Shown: positions 41,732 through 50,040 of the stretch, piece after piece | Numbering within the stretch: the stretch's first letter is position 1 | Layout: each line of letters opens with the position of its first letter | From: Clostridiaceae bacterium | Lineage (GTDB): Bacteria; Bacillota; Clostridia; Lachnospirales; Lachnospiraceae | Assembly: GCA_910575585.1 (NCBI GenBank) | Contig: CAJTGF010000025.1 | Span: 1-64,000, forward strand | Length of the DNA stretch: 64,000 nucleotides | Reading direction: 5' to 3' | The notes under the pieces: generated by a model | Database searches by the model: none | What the model saw: the letters and a program-made list of their open reading frames with translations, nothing else | What the model was told of the DNA's origin: nothing | Translations under genes and position numbers: made by a program

Positions 41732-42367
41732 TCAGAAAAAGCAGTCTTCCAGCATCAAACACAGGGTATGATACACCGGCAGATGCAGTTCCTGGATCTT
41801 ATACGTCTCCTGCTCCGGGACAATGATCGCCGTATCCGCGTATTTGCCCAGTTTGCCGCCGTCTTTTCCCGTCAGTCCTATGACCTTCATGCCTTTTGCT
41901 CTGGCTGCCACCAGGGCATAGTGGATATTGGCCGCATTGCCGGAGGTGGAGATCCCCAGGAACACATCCCCCTCCTGCCCATAGCCATAGACCTGCTGGG
42001 CATACGTCATCAGACCGTCTACATCGTTTAAAAATGCCGTGGACAGGCCCGGATGTCCCGTAAGGGCAATGGCCGGAAGACCTGCCTGGAGTTTTTCCGC
42101 CAGTTCTTTTCCTGCCTGCCGGTCAACGGCTTCCATCCTGCGGGCCATATCCTGCGAAATCCGGCGGCGCTTTACAAAGCCCTTCATCAGCTCCCCCACG
42201 ATATGTTCCGAGTCCGCCGCGCTGCCTCCATTGCCTGCCACCAAAAGCTTATGACCGGATGAAAAACATTCTTTTAAGATCTCGTATCCTTCTATGATGG
42301 CGCCTTTAACCGGTTCCAGTTTCGGATATCGGTTTACCAGCTCTTCCATATAAGCCATATTATCCAT
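41732..42367 (-). CDS. gmhA: D-sedoheptulose 7-phosphate isomerase
   Basis: 211 residues. The SIS-domain motif VAGNGGSAADSEHIVGELMK, EAVDRQAGKELAEKL and ISTSGNAANIHYAL are typical of GmhA. It turns sedoheptulose 7-phosphate into D-glycero-D-manno-heptose 7-phosphate, the entry to heptose biosynthesis. The ATG at 42367 overlaps the gmhB stop by 8 bp; ATGs three and six codons further in are alternatives. Confidence 0.93.
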   Translation of the reverse strand: MDNMAYMEELVNRYPKLEPVKGAIIEGYEILKECFSSGHKLLVAGNGGSAADSEHIVGELMKGFVKRRRISQDMARRMEAVDRQAGKELAEKLQAGLPAIALTGHPGLSTAFLNDVDGLMTYAQQVYGYGQEGDVFLGISTSGNAANIHYALVAARAKGMKVIGLTGKDGGKLGKYADTAIIVPEQETYKIQELHLPVYHTLCLMLEDCFF

Positions 42368-42947
42368 GCCTTTTACGTTCCTTTCCAATAATAAATTCTG
42401 CTGCGCCCATAAGAGTTTCCGCGTAAAAATCATAAAATGGCTCCTCCCCTAAGCTTTCGCCTGCCTGCCTCTCTTCCCTGCCGTATCCTGTGCCTACCAG
42501 AATACCCTGGATCCCGTAATTATGTCCTGCCTGGACATCAATGCGCTTGTCTCCCACCATGTAAGAGCGGCTTTTGTCAATGTCGTACTCTTTCTGTGCC
42601 ATCTCGAACATGCCGATATCCGGTTTTCTGCAATGACACGCCTTTTTGTACGCCCCGATCCCATGATCCGGGTGGTGGGGACAGTAATAAAACCGGTCGA
42701 TCCACGCGCCGTCTTTCTTTAACTGCCGGTTGAGATGCTGATGGAGCACGTGCATCTGTTCCTCCGTATAATACCCCCTTGCGATGCCGGCCTGATTGGT
42801 CACCACCAGAATGAGAAATCCGTGATCCCGGAGTTTTTTTATGGCCTGGGCCGCTCCCGGAAGAATGACCAGATCCTCCGGCCGGAATAAATATGTCACT
42901 TCCTCATTGATGGTTCCGTCCCGGTCTAAAAACACTGCTTTTTCCAT
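42360..42947 (-). CDS. gmhB: D-glycero-D-manno-heptose 1,7-bisphosphate 7-phosphatase
   Basis: 195 residues from MEKAVFLDRDG, with the HAD nucleophile in DRDGT, a VVTNQAGIARG motif and the zinc loop CPHHPDHG...CHCRKP typical of GmhB (HAD-IIIA). It removes the 7-phosphate after HddA has added phosphate at C1. In-frame upstream Met codons lack a good ribosome binding site. Confidence 0.93.
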   Translation of the reverse strand: MEKAVFLDRDGTINEEVTYLFRPEDLVILPGAAQAIKKLRDHGFLILVVTNQAGIARGYYTEEQMHVLHQHLNRQLKKDGAWIDRFYYCPHHPDHGIGAYKKACHCRKPDIGMFEMAQKEYDIDKSRSYMVGDKRIDVQAGHNYGIQGILVGTGYGREERQAGESLGEEPFYDFYAETLMGAAEFIIGKERKRHG

Positions 42948-43003
42948 GTTCCAAAACCTTTCTGTCCGAATCTGCAAATCCTGCCCTATGGGGTCCTGGC
43001 ATA

Positions 43004-44074
43004 TTATACATGAAACTCATAATTTCCGTTGGGCATCTGGACCTGGACCTGCTTGTATGCCCACCGGCTCTCATCCGCAGTCCATGCCTGGGCTCCCCGA
43101 AGCTCAAAATTCCAGTCTGCCAGCTGGCCGCCTGCAGCCTCCATCCGGGCCGCCACTTTATGCCTTACATTGTAGGGGCAGTATACTAACAGGTATCCGC
43201 CGCCGCCTGCGCCCAAAAGCTTTCCGCCTAACGCCCCTGCCTTTTTTGCTTCTTCATAGAGTTCATCGATCTGCGGATTGGTGATCTTGCTGCTCATGCG
43301 CTTCTTGCTCTGCCATCCGTAATCCAGAAGCCTCCCAAAGCTGTGGAGATTCCCTTTCAGCAGTTCATCCTTCATGGCATAGGCCAAAGCTTTTACCTCG
43401 CACATGGCCTCAAAGGGGTCTTTCTTTTTGTAATTGCTGACCTGATCCTTGATAATATTGGCCGAAACATGGATCTTTCCTGTGTAGCACAGCAAAAGAT
43501 TGTACTGCAGTTCGTGGATAATATCCTTTTTTATCCGCAGCGGATTCACCACCACATTGTTCCGTCCGTGGAACTCAATAAAATTAAACCCTCCGAAGGT
43601 GGACGCGTACTGGTCCTGATAACCGCCGTCAATCTTTAAGTCCTCCCGCTCCACCTTATAAGCCAGATCCGCCATGGCATACCCGTCCAGTTCCACTCCC
43701 TTCCAGCGGGCCATAGCCGTAAGAAGAGCCACCATCACCGTGGATGATGTGCCAAGTCCTGACCCCGGCGGCGCGTCGCACTGTAAGTATACCTCGCATC
43801 CTTTTTTTATCTCCATGGCGTTTAACGCCGCCGTCACCAGGTCCAGCCTGCCGTCATAGACATAGTTTTCCCTGACATTGTATTTGACAGTCATGTCAAA
43901 ATCCAGGGAATGGACGATGATCTGATCATCCTCCCTGGGTACAATGGAACAATAGGCGTATTTGTTGATGGTACTCCCTATGATGGCGCCGCCCTGTTCC
44001 TGACAAAACGGAGCCACGTCCGTTCCGCCGCCGCCGAAGCTGACCCGCAAAGGCGCTCTTCCTCTTATGACCAT
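43004..44074 (-). CDS. hddA: D-glycero-alpha-D-manno-heptose 7-phosphate kinase (GHMP family)
   Basis: 356 residues. VIRGRAPLRVSFGGGGTDVA is the N-terminal substrate loop, DAPPGSGLGTSSTVMVALL the GHMP ATP loop, and KLLGAGGGGYLLVYC the third motif. It phosphorylates C1 of heptose 7-phosphate with the alpha configuration that leads to GDP-heptose. It overlaps hddC by 10 bp. Confidence 0.92.
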   Translation of the reverse strand: MVIRGRAPLRVSFGGGGTDVAPFCQEQGGAIIGSTINKYAYCSIVPREDDQIIVHSLDFDMTVKYNVRENYVYDGRLDLVTAALNAMEIKKGCEVYLQCDAPPGSGLGTSSTVMVALLTAMARWKGVELDGYAMADLAYKVEREDLKIDGGYQDQYASTFGGFNFIEFHGRNNVVVNPLRIKKDIIHELQYNLLLCYTGKIHVSANIIKDQVSNYKKKDPFEAMCEVKALAYAMKDELLKGNLHSFGRLLDYGWQSKKRMSSKITNPQIDELYEEAKKAGALGGKLLGAGGGGYLLVYCPYNVRHKVAARMEAAGGQLADWNFELRGAQAWTADESRWAYKQVQVQMPNGNYEFHV

Positions 44075-44775
44075 GTCAGCACCCCTTTCTCCACATCCTC
44101 CATAAACCGGTAGTAATCCTGGGGAATGCCGATATCGATAAAGTATCCGTCATTGACAAAACCTCCAAGACGCCTGCCCTCTGCCAGCCACCGGGGGATC
44201 ATATCCTGCTCCAAAGATACTTTTCCCTCCGGAATCCCATCAATCAGATCCCGCGACAAAAGATATACGCCGCCGTTGATGGTCCCCCTGACCGGTTGGT
44301 CTGCTTTCTCGTTAAAGCCTGTCAGCCTGTTGTTGGTAAGCACTGCCTGGCCGTACCGGGACACATCCTCCACTTCCCTTAATACCAGCGTCATATCCAG
44401 ATCCATGGCTTTCTTTAGCTCTGTAAGGCGGTGATAGTCGATTTTGTAGAAGGTATCGGCGTTAAGCACGAAGACCTCCTGGTCTGTCATCAATTTGGCG
44501 GCGTTCTTTATGGCCCCGGCAGTGCCTAAAAGCGATTCCTCATACGCATAGGAAGCATGCACCCCAAAAGCTTGTCCGTCTCCAAAATATTCTTCCACCA
44601 TGGAGCCTTTATATCCTACGGCAAAAATAATATGATCAATGCCCTGAGCCGCCAGTTCCCGTATGACGTATTCCATAAACGGCTGTTCCCGGATCAGCGC
44701 CATAGGCTTGGGACGGTCATTTACCACGCTGCGGAGCCTGGTGCCAAGGCCGCCCGCCAGTAATATTGCCTGCAT
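44065..44775 (-). CDS. hddC: D-glycero-alpha-D-manno-heptose 1-phosphate guanylyltransferase type nucleotidyltransferase
   Basis: 236 residues. LLAGGLGTRLRSVVNDRPKP is the nucleotidyltransferase signature, with ESLLGTAGAIKNA and VLNADTFYKID further on. The pairing with hddA, gmhA and gmhB points to GMP transfer giving GDP-D-glycero-alpha-D-manno-heptose; a different NDP cannot be ruled out from sequence. It is the first gene of the 12-gene glycan operon and starts behind GAGGACAAG. Confidence 0.85.
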   Translation of the reverse strand: MQAILLAGGLGTRLRSVVNDRPKPMALIREQPFMEYVIRELAAQGIDHIIFAVGYKGSMVEEYFGDGQAFGVHASYAYEESLLGTAGAIKNAAKLMTDQEVFVLNADTFYKIDYHRLTELKKAMDLDMTLVLREVEDVSRYGQAVLTNNRLTGFNEKADQPVRGTINGGVYLLSRDLIDGIPEGKVSLEQDMIPRWLAEGRRLGGFVNDGYFIDIGIPQDYYRFMEDVEKGVLTWS

Positions 44776-44806
44776 AGTCTTGTCCTCATTTTTTCAGTTT
44801 TGCATA

Positions 44807-44812
44807 AGTATA
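44807..44812 (-). promoter_or_regulatory. Probable -10 box of the glycan operon promoter
   Basis: On the minus strand TATACT (44807-44812) lies about 32 bp upstream of the hddC start. The -35 region is weak (TGGTAA at 17 bp), so the call is tentative. Confidence 0.35.
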
Positions 44813-44846
44813 CCATGTTTTATGGGATTTTACCAGATGATTGGCA

Positions 44847-44878
44847 AGAAAAACGCCCCTGTCAGCTTTCTCCTGACA
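44847..44878 (-). terminator. Terminator after the TPM-protein gene
   Basis: On the minus strand TGTCAG (44873-44878) pairs with CTGACA (44860-44865), and the sequence GGGGCGTTTTTC follows. It lies 34 bp past the stop codon at 44912 and marks the end of the SPFH/TPM block. Confidence 0.6.
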
Positions 44879-44911
44879 AAGAGCGCAATCCGTTCGTGCT
44901 TTATAAACTTT

Positions 44912-45802
44912 TTAAAACTTCCTGCTCCCGCCCCCATGGCTCCTTCCACTGGACGACATATGGGTGGAACTGCGCCCTGACGAGGAATGTCCGCCGCCGG
45001 TTCCTCCCCCTGTATTTCTGGGGATCACCCTGCTGGTGACAAATTTATTGACAAGCCGGTCGCTTTCCTGATCATAGGCAAACCGGGACGAGCCCCGATA
45101 GGCCATGGTCAGATTCTGGATCTGCCTTTCATCATCCTCCATGGCGTACTGCTTTTTTACTGTCAGGCAGGCCGTTCCCGCCACAAAAGCGGAGACCGCT
45201 ATAGCAAGCAGGGCTTCATACCACCGGATGCTTCTGTATACGCTGATCTCTCCGGTCTCTGTATCATAATTATATTGGCCCCCCGGAATCCCGGCTTTGC
45301 AGTACTTCTCCACATCCCGCAAAAACGACTCCACGCTGGCATTATAATCTTCCCGGGAAGCGCCTTCATATACCCCGTCCAGCATATCCTCAATCCTTTG
45401 ATCCGTAAAGATCCGAATAGCCGCGCCCTCTGTGGAAAATACCAGTTCCCGGTTATCCATGTCTATGAGAAAAAGGATCCCGTTCTTTCCCTTTCCCTGC
45501 CCGAAACCGCCTTCCTCATAAAAATCATCCCCATAGGCTGTGGCCGTCTTCCCCTGGGCGTCATCGGTGGTGACCACCACAATATCCAGGTGGTAGCGAT
45601 CCTGGCACTCCCTGATTTGCTCCCTGGCTTCCTGTACACAGGCGCTGTCTAAAAGACCTGCCATATCGAAGATCCGTTTTCCGTCCGAAGCCTCTATGGC
45701 TATATCGCTGCTTCCATAGACGGTCTGGATAAAGGCCAGGCACCATGCCATGGTCAAAAGCCAGGCCAGAAGTCTTTTTCTCATCCTCATCCCTGTTCTC
45801 AT
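44912..45802 (-). CDS. TPM-domain membrane protein (YgcG/YdjH-like)
   Basis: 296 residues from the ATG that overlaps the previous stop (ATGA). A signal or first membrane segment (RLLAWLLTMAWCLAFIQTVY) is followed by the TPM domain (about 40-170): DIVVVTTDDAQGKTA, GKGKNGILFLIDMDNRELVF and ASVESFLRDVEKY. A second membrane helix at about 190-210 comes next, and a Gly/Ser-rich tail ends GRSHGGGSRKF. TPM proteins pair with SPFH or stress proteins in other bacteria. It is the last gene of the block that starts at 55277. Confidence 0.85.
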   Translation of the reverse strand: MRTGMRMRKRLLAWLLTMAWCLAFIQTVYGSSDIAIEASDGKRIFDMAGLLDSACVQEAREQIRECQDRYHLDIVVVTTDDAQGKTATAYGDDFYEEGGFGQGKGKNGILFLIDMDNRELVFSTEGAAIRIFTDQRIEDMLDGVYEGASREDYNASVESFLRDVEKYCKAGIPGGQYNYDTETGEISVYRSIRWYEALLAIAVSAFVAGTACLTVKKQYAMEDDERQIQNLTMAYRGSSRFAYDQESDRLVNKFVTSRVIPRNTGGGTGGGHSSSGRSSTHMSSSGRSHGGGSRKF

Positions 45803-46908
45803 ATCAAATACCCCACTGCCAGAAGCGCAGCCAAAAGCGGTACAAATATCTGGGCAAAAAATATCCACAGCTTCTTTGTGTCCACCGGAAGTTTCCCGCA
45901 GACCTTTCCGCTCTGTCCGTTGCAGGCAAAATAGTAGATGGTTCCCGTCTTTGCCTCTTTGTAAGTCAGGGTCCACACGGGAAGCAGGGCATACTCCCAC
46001 TTAGGCCCCCGGATCTTTGCCTCCTGGCTCCTGATGTTCATGGTGTTGTAGCTGCCGATACTGCTTTTTAAGCTGTCTGCCGCAAAGCCTCTGACTTCCT
46101 GCTCCACCTCCGCCTGAAACTGTTCCCGCTCCATATCCCGCTTTTCCGCAAAAAATCCCGACAGAAATCCCATGGAAAAGGGCTTCATGGTCCTGGTGTC
46201 AAAGGGCATGACCCGTTCCACCAGCTTTTTATCCGCCTTTTTCAGGGCATTGCGGGGTACATGGTCGATATCCATGGTCCCTGACCGGGACACGTCATAT
46301 TTCTGCGTCTCCGTGTACTGCATGTTTCCCGCCTGCCACACCCGAAGCCTGGTCCCTTCCCCGTCAAGCCTGCCGTCCACCTGGCAGCTGTAAAGCCAGT
46401 AGGGAAAATACACGCCTGTCATCTTCTCAATCTGCTCCGGCCCGTAAAAATCCGAGGGTACAAACCGTTTCTTTTTCAGCCATCCGAAAAAGATCTCCGT
46501 CGCCTGTTCCCTGTCTATGGCAAAGGGCAGCACATAGTCGGGGTGATACTTGCCTTCAAGCCGCCCCTGAAGAATCACCGGATTATGGCAGTAGAAGCAA
46601 AAGGAGGCCGCCGTAGTGTCATCCGTAACGATCTCCGCCCCACAGCTGGGGCAGGTGTAAACCTTGGCCTGCTCTGTATCTGACGACTCTCCATCTTCCT
46701 GGAAAGACTCCTGCTGCTGTGCCGTTTTGCCGGCCTGGGCATCCGCTCCATTTGATTCTGCCGGCTCTGCCCCCGCTTTTGGAGCGATCCGCTCTAACTC
46801 TTCCTGGGTAAACCGGGAAAGACAGTACTCACATTCGTAGTCCTGCCCGGCGGGGTCAAACTGGAGCCCGCCGCCGCAGTTGGGACATTTTATACTTACT
46901 GTTGCCAT
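45799..46908 (-). CDS. TFIIB-type zinc-ribbon membrane protein (YdjG-like)
   Basis: 369 residues. Two zinc ribbons, CPNCGG...CEYCLS at the N-terminus and CPSCGAEI...CFYCHNPV near 85-110, flank an acidic linker. A large soluble domain (115-340; YVLPFAIDREQATEIFFGWL) comes next, and the protein ends with a membrane anchor (LWIFFAQIFVPLLAALLAVG). This build resembles proteins that recruit SPFH and PspA-like partners in Bacillus. It overlaps the TPM gene by 4 bp. Confidence 0.8.
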   Translation of the reverse strand: MATVSIKCPNCGGGLQFDPAGQDYECEYCLSRFTQEELERIAPKAGAEPAESNGADAQAGKTAQQQESFQEDGESSDTEQAKVYTCPSCGAEIVTDDTTAASFCFYCHNPVILQGRLEGKYHPDYVLPFAIDREQATEIFFGWLKKKRFVPSDFYGPEQIEKMTGVYFPYWLYSCQVDGRLDGEGTRLRVWQAGNMQYTETQKYDVSRSGTMDIDHVPRNALKKADKKLVERVMPFDTRTMKPFSMGFLSGFFAEKRDMEREQFQAEVEQEVRGFAADSLKSSIGSYNTMNIRSQEAKIRGPKWEYALLPVWTLTYKEAKTGTIYYFACNGQSGKVCGKLPVDTKKLWIFFAQIFVPLLAALLAVGYLI

Positions 46909-46929
46909 TGATCCGGCCTCCGTTTCCCT

Positions 46930-47049
46930 ATTATGTACGCTCGGAATCTCTCTTGCGCCTGCCTTTGCGGATGATTCTCCGTCATATGCACATCTGACAA
47001 AAAATCATCTCACAAAATCAGGCACAAAGAGACTCCAAACGTACATTAT
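46930..47049. repeat. Nested inverted repeat filling an intergenic gap
   Basis: Three nested arms: ATTATGTACG (46930-46939) with CGTACATTAT (47040-47049); GGAATCTCTC and onward (46943-46961) with CAGGCACAAAGAGACTCC (47019-47036), imperfect; GATGATT (46970-46976) with AATCATC (47003-47009). The outer arm overlaps the stop codon of the SPFH gene. It would fold in mRNA as one long structure between the SPFH and the zinc-ribbon genes. Confidence 0.6.
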
Positions 47050-48362
47050 TGTCTCGGTTTCCCGCATTCGCTGCAGAACTTCCCTGTGTTCACGGCCCCG
47101 CAGCTGCAGGTCCACGGTCCGCTTACAGGTCTGGGGCTTCCGCACTCGCTGCAGAATTTTCCCGTGTTTACGCTGCCGCAGCTGCAGGTCCATGCCCCCG
47201 GCCTGGCCTGTTCCTGTCCTGCCGGGCCTGCCTGCTGGCCATAGCCGCCTCCTGCCCCTGCCGGCTGCTGGCCGTAACCGCCTCCCGCCTGGCCCGGCTG
47301 CTGACCGTACCCCGGCCCTGCCTGGGGCTGTCCCTGATTCATCTGTTGGCCGTACCCCATGGCGCCCTGGTTCATCTGCATCTGCTGGAAATTCATATTG
47401 GACGCCCCTGCCATGTAACTGCCTGCCGTGTTCATGCCCACTCCCATGCCCATAAACCCTGCCATGGCTCCGTTGGCGTTGGATCCTGCCGCTTCCATTC
47501 CTCTGGCGATAGCGCCCTGCACATACCCTTCCCTGACAGAAGGATCGCTTAACATGGCGCCCTGGTTGCGCATGTTTATAAGCTTCTGGGATTCCTCGTC
47601 ATAGGAAATACTGGCGATGCCCACAGACTGGATCTCCATGCCGCGCATCTGTTTCCAGTCCTCATCCAGCACATTGGACATGTATCTTCCCAGTTCTCTT
47701 CCCTTGGAAGCCACATAGGAGATACGGATGCCGTCTGCGGACATCTGGTTAATGGAAGACTGAAGCGCCTCCAAAAACTCGCTTAAATACTGTTCATTAA
47801 TACTCTGGATGTCCACCTTGCCCCGGTTTTTGGGAATGGCTTCCGCATAGAACTTCAGCGGGTCCGTTACCTTTATGGAGTAAGTGCCGTGGGCTCTCAA
47901 AAAAAGCTCCGCGTTATAAAACAAGTCAAAGTAATTGATCGGATTGCGGGTGCCGAATTTGATCCCCTTGATCTCCTGAAGATTAATAAAGAATACCTTC
48001 TGTACCGTAGGAGTGCTCCCCCCGTATTTTACACGCTGATAAGACTCTTTCAGCGTCTCTCCGAACTGTCCGTTAAACAGAGACGGCAGTGAAGAATTAT
48101 TGACCGTATAATAGCCTTCTTCCGCCGTGTAATCCACCACTTTGCCGCCGTCTACCAGCATCATGAACTGATTGGGGTACACATGGATCACGGAACCGTT
48201 GGACACCGTGTCCACAGTCCCTTTTGTATTGGAGCCTTTCCGGATCTTAACTCCGTTTGTAAAGACTGTCTGGTCCCCCATCTCCCCGGCTTCGATGACC
48301 TCCAGCCACTGATCCGCCAATGAACCGCTGATCGCCGCGCCTATGGCCTTAATGATTCCCAT
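47046..48362 (-). CDS. SPFH-domain protein with two C-terminal zinc ribbons (YdjI-like)
   Basis: 438 residues. The SPFH/band-7-like domain (about 30-290) has YPNQFMMLVDGGKVVDY, GTYSIKVTDPLKFYAEAIPK and RGMEIQSVGIASISYDEESQ. A low-complexity Gln/Gly/Ala linker follows (about 315-390), and two zinc ribbons read WTCSCGSVNTGKFCSECG and WTCSCGAVNTGKFCSECG. It has no membrane helix, so it would dock on a membrane protein. Bacillus YdjI is the nearest known relative I recall; it works with membrane partners in envelope stress. Confidence 0.85.
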   Translation of the reverse strand: MGIIKAIGAAISGSLADQWLEVIEAGEMGDQTVFTNGVKIRKGSNTKGTVDTVSNGSVIHVYPNQFMMLVDGGKVVDYTAEEGYYTVNNSSLPSLFNGQFGETLKESYQRVKYGGSTPTVQKVFFINLQEIKGIKFGTRNPINYFDLFYNAELFLRAHGTYSIKVTDPLKFYAEAIPKNRGKVDIQSINEQYLSEFLEALQSSINQMSADGIRISYVASKGRELGRYMSNVLDEDWKQMRGMEIQSVGIASISYDEESQKLINMRNQGAMLSDPSVREGYVQGAIARGMEAAGSNANGAMAGFMGMGVGMNTAGSYMAGASNMNFQQMQMNQGAMGYGQQMNQGQPQAGPGYGQQPGQAGGGYGQQPAGAGGGYGQQAGPAGQEQARPGAWTCSCGSVNTGKFCSECGSPRPVSGPWTCSCGAVNTGKFCSECGKPRQ

Positions 48363-48424
48363 ATAAAAATCCCTCCTCCACTTTGTCTTCTTTTCTTAAA
48401 GTATACCTTTTTAAGAATGCGAAA

Positions 48425-49204
48425 TCAATGATTTTCGCCCTGAACACGATGCAGTTTCCACACTCTCACATCAACCGGCGTAATGCCTGTGCCGCAGTAC
48501 TCGCAAAACTTGCTTCCCAAGCGGGTAATCGGCGCTCCGCAGTTGGGGCAGGTAACGCCTACGGCAGTTGCCAGGTCCTTAACTTTTGTAAGATCCTGTA
48601 TGTACACAAGCTCCATATCATATCTGGTCTGAGTTTTGCGGTTATCCGGCTGGGATTGGCCGGTATCCTCATAATAATACTCCACCGCGGACTGCAGTTT
48701 TATGATACACATGCCGGCTTCCTTCTGATACCTGGAGATCTCCGTCTGGTGGATCTTTACCTGCCGGTAGTTCTCCCGGATACCCCTGCGCCTCTGATCC
48801 TCAATCCGAAGCTCCACCTGTTTTTTTAATTCCTCTGATACTGCCCTTTCATTGCCCCCGCCTGCCCCGGTCAATACTTCTATATCCTGGCAGCTGAACG
48901 CCGCCAGGTAGGCTTTCAGCATATTCTCGCACATCTGCCGCCACTGAGGCCAGTGAAATTCCGGAAAATCCGCCTCAATCTGCGGCAGACACAGTTTCGT
49001 CATTCCTGACACGGATTTGGGCGTCTCTGCCAGGATATCGGCCTGACGCTCCAGCCCCTCGGAAAGGGAAGGCGTCCCAAACATGGCCTTTGAGATCATC
49101 CGCACTTGTCTGCGGATCCGAAACCAGGCATAGGTTCCCCCTGCCAAAACCACGATAAATGCCACCAGACCCGGCGACGCGGCAAGCATGCTTAATATCT
49201 CCAT
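48425..49204 (-). CDS. Membrane-anchored protein with C-terminal zinc ribbon
   Basis: 259 residues from the ATG behind AGGAGGAAACG; a longer in-frame extension is spurious. One membrane helix (SPGLVAFIVVLAGGTYAWF) is followed by a helical soluble domain of about 190 residues whose family I do not recognise. A zinc ribbon closes it (TCPNCGAPITRLGSKFCEYC). It lies between the ABC permease (overlap 13 bp) and the SPFH gene, so it may couple the two. Confidence 0.7.
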   Translation of the reverse strand: MEILSMLAASPGLVAFIVVLAGGTYAWFRIRRQVRMISKAMFGTPSLSEGLERQADILAETPKSVSGMTKLCLPQIEADFPEFHWPQWRQMCENMLKAYLAAFSCQDIEVLTGAGGGNERAVSEELKKQVELRIEDQRRRGIRENYRQVKIHQTEISRYQKEAGMCIIKLQSAVEYYYEDTGQSQPDNRKTQTRYDMELVYIQDLTKVKDLATAVGVTCPNCGAPITRLGSKFCEYCGTGITPVDVRVWKLHRVQGENH

Positions 49205-50040
49205 CTTCGTTTCCTCCTGGGATTCACCCGGCGGATGGCCATATGCAGACAAAAAACGGCAAACAAAAGCTGCGCCATAAGACTGATCCACAGCCAGTCC
49301 CCGGCCGTAAATCTTCGAAACGAACTTCCCGCCCAGCTCTCCAGCACAGTGATCCGCCACACATTGCCCAGCTGCTCCTCCATGGCCGCGCTGAATGGCA
49401 CTGCCGGATTCATCAGCAGCGGCCACGCCAAAAAGGAGGAACCGGAGGCGCCGGAAGCTTTTCCCAAAGCCATAGTCCCCAACACCAGAGCCACCATAAC
49501 ACAGTAGCTGACCACCGTGGCAATGGTGGATTTTTTGAACACCGAGGAACAGCAGATGCCTACGCTTCCTGACAGCACTGCCGTTGACACAAACGCGATC
49601 AGCAAAAGCACAATATCCTTCACTGTAACTCCGCCGTAGATAAACACCAGCGCCAGCACGGGAAAGCTGGACACAATAAGCAGGATCATGGTGGAAAGGC
49701 TTGCCATCAGCTTTCCGATGACAATGTCCGCAGGTGTCATGCGGGTGGTCAAAAGCAGGTTCAGAGTCTGCCTTTCCCGTTCCCCGCTGATGCTGCCCGA
49801 CGTAAGCGCCGGCACGATCACCAGGATCATCACAAATTCGATGCACGCCACCAAAACATACAGATTAAGGAAACTGGAATACTGGATCTCCGCAGTGGCT
49901 TTTGCCTGGGTGACCATGGAGTACATATTCAGGAGAGCCGCCAGGGCCAGGATCGTATTGCACAGAAAGATAATAAGAGGGAGCCTGAACGATCTGGAGC
50001 TTACTCTCGTCTCCTGCCAGTAGATCGGATTAACTTTCAC
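49192..50040 (-). CDS. ABC-2 type transporter permease
   Basis: 282 residues with about six membrane segments. SFRLPLIIFLCNTILALAAL is the first, then SGSISGERERQTLNLLLTT (typical cytoplasmic loop of ABC-2 permeases). It would form the channel for the ATPase encoded 11 bp upstream by overlap. The substrate is unknown; ABC-2 permeases often move lipids, antibiotics or glycans outward. Confidence 0.85.
   Translation of the reverse strand: MKVNPIYWQETRVSSRSFRLPLIIFLCNTILALAALLNMYSMVTQAKATAEIQYSSFLNLYVLVACIEFVMILVIVPALTSGSISGERERQTLNLLLTTRMTPADIVIGKLMASLSTMILLIVSSFPVLALVFIYGGVTVKDIVLLLIAFVSTAVLSGSVGICCSSVFKKSTIATVVSYCVMVALVLGTMALGKASGASGSSFLAWPLLMNPAVPFSAAMEEQLGNVWRITVLESWAGSSFRRFTAGDWLWISLMAQLLFAVFCLHMAIRRVNPRRKRRWRY

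Noticed and set aside
40719-41771. 350-codon plus-strand frame opposite the GT2 gene
   Set aside because: Shadow of the minus-strand glycosyltransferase and membrane protein genes; composition not protein-like.
48425-49846. 473-codon version of the zinc-ribbon protein
   Set aside because: The extra N-terminal part is antiphase to the ABC permease gene; a strong ribosome binding site supports the start at 49204.
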